In this document: piece after piece, positions 6,287 to 7,409 of the stretch
Numbering within the stretch: the stretch's first letter is position 1
Layout: the number at the start of each line of letters is the position of its first letter
Assembly: GCA_947629615.1 (NCBI GenBank)
Contig: CANRER010000069.1
Coordinates: forward strand, 1 to 7,409
Origin: an uncultured Clostridia bacterium
Lineage (GTDB): Bacteria > Bacillota > Clostridia > UMGS1883
Length of the DNA stretch: 7,409 bases
Direction: 5' to 3'
Made by a program: the position numbers and the translations under genes
Notes under the pieces: generated by a model
What the model saw: only the letters and a program-made list of their open reading frames with translations
Told to the model about the DNA's origin: nothing
The model's database searches: none

Positions 6287-7409
6287 ACCGCGGCCCCCTT
6301 TCCCTGCTGAGTTTCATAAATTTCCCTGTAAATTTCGCAGTCCTCAAGAAGCCGCGCATGATTGCCCATGGCGGCGACGTTCCCGTCGTCCAGCACGATT
6401 ATAAGGTCGGCGTGTTGAATAGACGAGGTTCGTTGTGACACAATAAATACAGTGGTATCTCCGCCGAGGCCGCGCAAAGCCTTTCTGAGCCGCGCGTCGG
6501 TGGCGTAATCCAGCGCCGAAGCGCTGTCGTCAAGTATGAGTATCTCGGGCTTTTTGACGAGAGCGCGGGCTATCGTCAGCCGCTGCCGTTGTCCGCCGGA
6601 GAAGTTGCGCCCGCCCTGCTCGACGGCGGAATCGAGGCCCTCCTCCTTCGAGGCGATAACGTCGGTGGCCTGCGCCGTTCGGAGTGCTTCGAGCAGCTCG
6701 CCGTCCGAAGCATCCGCCCTGCCCCAGAGCAGATTTGAGCGCACCGTACCCTTGAACAGCACGGCCCGCTGCGGCACAACGCCGATTTTGCCGCGCAGGG
6801 CCGAAAGCGGGTAATCCCGCACGTCGCGCCCGTCGATGAGTACGCTGCCCCGGGTGGCGTCGTAAAAGCGGGGAATGAGGTTCACAAGCGTCGTTTTGCC
6901 GCTGCCGGTGCCGCCGATTATGCCCACGGTCGCGCCCTTTTCGGCCTTAAAGCTCACGCCAGAAAGGGCCGGCGCGCCGCCGCCCCTGTAGGCGAAGGTC
7001 ACGTCCCTGAACTCCACGCGCGGTGCGCCGGGCACGGGCTTCGGCGCGGCGGAGGCGGACGCGGGCATGGAGGTTTCGGTTTCAAACACGGCTTGGATAC
7101 GGTTGCCGCAGGCTACGGAGCGCGTAACCGTAACGATAAGGTTCGCCAGCTTAACAAGCTCCACCAGTATCTGCGACATATAGTTGACCAACGCCACGAC
7201 CTGCCCCTGCGTGAGTATGCCGCTGTCCACGCGAACCGCGCCGACGTAGATAAGGGCCGCCGTCGCGAGGTTCACCACCACGTATGTCACGGGGTTCATC
7301 AGGGCCGATATTTTGCCCACGAAACGCTGAAGCGCGGCGTGGGAGTCGTTCTTTTCGTTAAATTCGCGGGTTTCCTTTTCCTCGAGGGCAAAGGCGCGAA
7401 TGACGCGCG
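6283..7409 (-). CDS. ABC exporter half-transporter, degenerate-site subunit of a heterodimer, N-terminus cut by right window edge
   Basis: The reading frame is open to the right edge: 374 residues are visible and the first transmembrane helices are missing. The first visible residues, RVIRAFALEEKETREFNEKN, are a typical intracellular-loop segment of exporter membrane domains, so the GTG at 7318-7320 is internal, not a start. Two further membrane segments are visible (about residues 36-59 and 69-97), then an Ala/Pro linker (about 112-129). The nucleotide-binding domain has Walker A GGTGSGKTT (165-173), Q-loop Gln213, signature FSGGQ (269-273), and Walker B LILDD, where Asp294 replaces the catalytic Glu. 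The H-loop reads VSQRTSS, with Gln325 for His. The Glu-to-Asp and His-to-Gln changes match the TM287/BmrC-like subunit of heterodimeric exporters. It should pair with the product of the gene it overlaps by 4 nt. Substrate is not deducible. Confidence 0.94.
   Translation of the reverse strand, partial: RVIRAFALEEKETREFNEKNDSHAALQRFVGKISALMNPVTYVVVNLATAALIYVGAVRVDSGILTQGQVVALVNYMSQILVELVKLANLIVTVTRSVACGNRIQAVFETETSMPASASAAPKPVPGAPRVEFRDVTFAYRGGGAPALSGVSFKAEKGATVGIIGGTGSGKTTLVNLIPRFYDATRGSVLIDGRDVRDYPLSALRGKIGVVPQRAVLFKGTVRSNLLWGRADASDGELLEALRTAQATDVIASKEEGLDSAVEQGGRNFSGGQRQRLTIARALVKKPEILILDDSASALDYATDARLRKALRGLGGDTTVFIVSQRTSSIQHADLIIVLDDGNVAAMGNHARLLEDCEIYREIYETQQGKGAAV

Noticed and set aside
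7318..7320. GTG as a possible start of the upstream ABC subunit
   Set aside because: The frame continues upstream to the window edge with a typical exporter intracellular-loop sequence (VIRAF...), so this Val is internal.

Overview
The window looks like chromosomal DNA from a GC-rich member of the Bacillota (Firmicutes), most likely an uncultured or gut-type Clostridia. This is inferred from strong AGGAGG-type ribosome binding sites, a near-consensus extended -10 sigma-A-type promoter, and a typical Firmicutes gene set: CsaB-type polysaccharide pyruvyltransferase, YmdB-type phosphodiesterase and a BmrCD/TM287-288-like heterodimeric ABC exporter. Species cannot be assigned from the sequence alone. 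All seven genes are on the minus strand, so transcription runs from the right edge to the left edge. No RNA gene, mobile element, CRISPR array or phage gene was seen.

Right block (4532-7409): two overlapping genes encode the half-transporters of a heterodimeric ABC exporter. The upstream subunit is cut by the right edge and has the degenerate ATPase residues (Asp for the Walker B Glu, Gln for the H-loop His). The downstream subunit is complete, with intact catalytic residues and a divergent LSQGQ signature. Together they predict one catalytic and one degenerate ATP site.

Middle (4429-4531): a 103-bp AT-rich spacer carries the only clear promoter (TTTACA, 17 bp, TATAAT, with TG extension) plus a small inverted repeat over the -35. 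It drives the left block with a leader of only about 17-19 nt. No convincing terminator for the ABC pair is visible here.

Left block (1-4428): five tightly packed genes read in the order csaB, an uncharacterised membrane-anchored protein with an Ala/Pro-rich linker, a ymdB-family phosphodiesterase, pgeF (peptidoglycan editing factor), and a family-5 solute-binding lipoprotein whose C-terminus runs off the left edge. Junctions are a 4-nt ATGA overlap, a 19-nt gap, a 19-nt overlap and another ATGA overlap, so this is very probably one translationally coupled operon. Its members point to the cell envelope: wall-polysaccharide pyruvylation, an anchored extracytoplasmic protein, peptidoglycan precursor quality control and peptide-type uptake, with a phosphodiesterase linked in Bacillus to multicellular behaviour.

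Nothing here is clearly a new defence or mobile system. The most interesting items are the unrecognised anchored protein in this operon, the co-location of these envelope genes, and the promoter/operator-like element that controls them.
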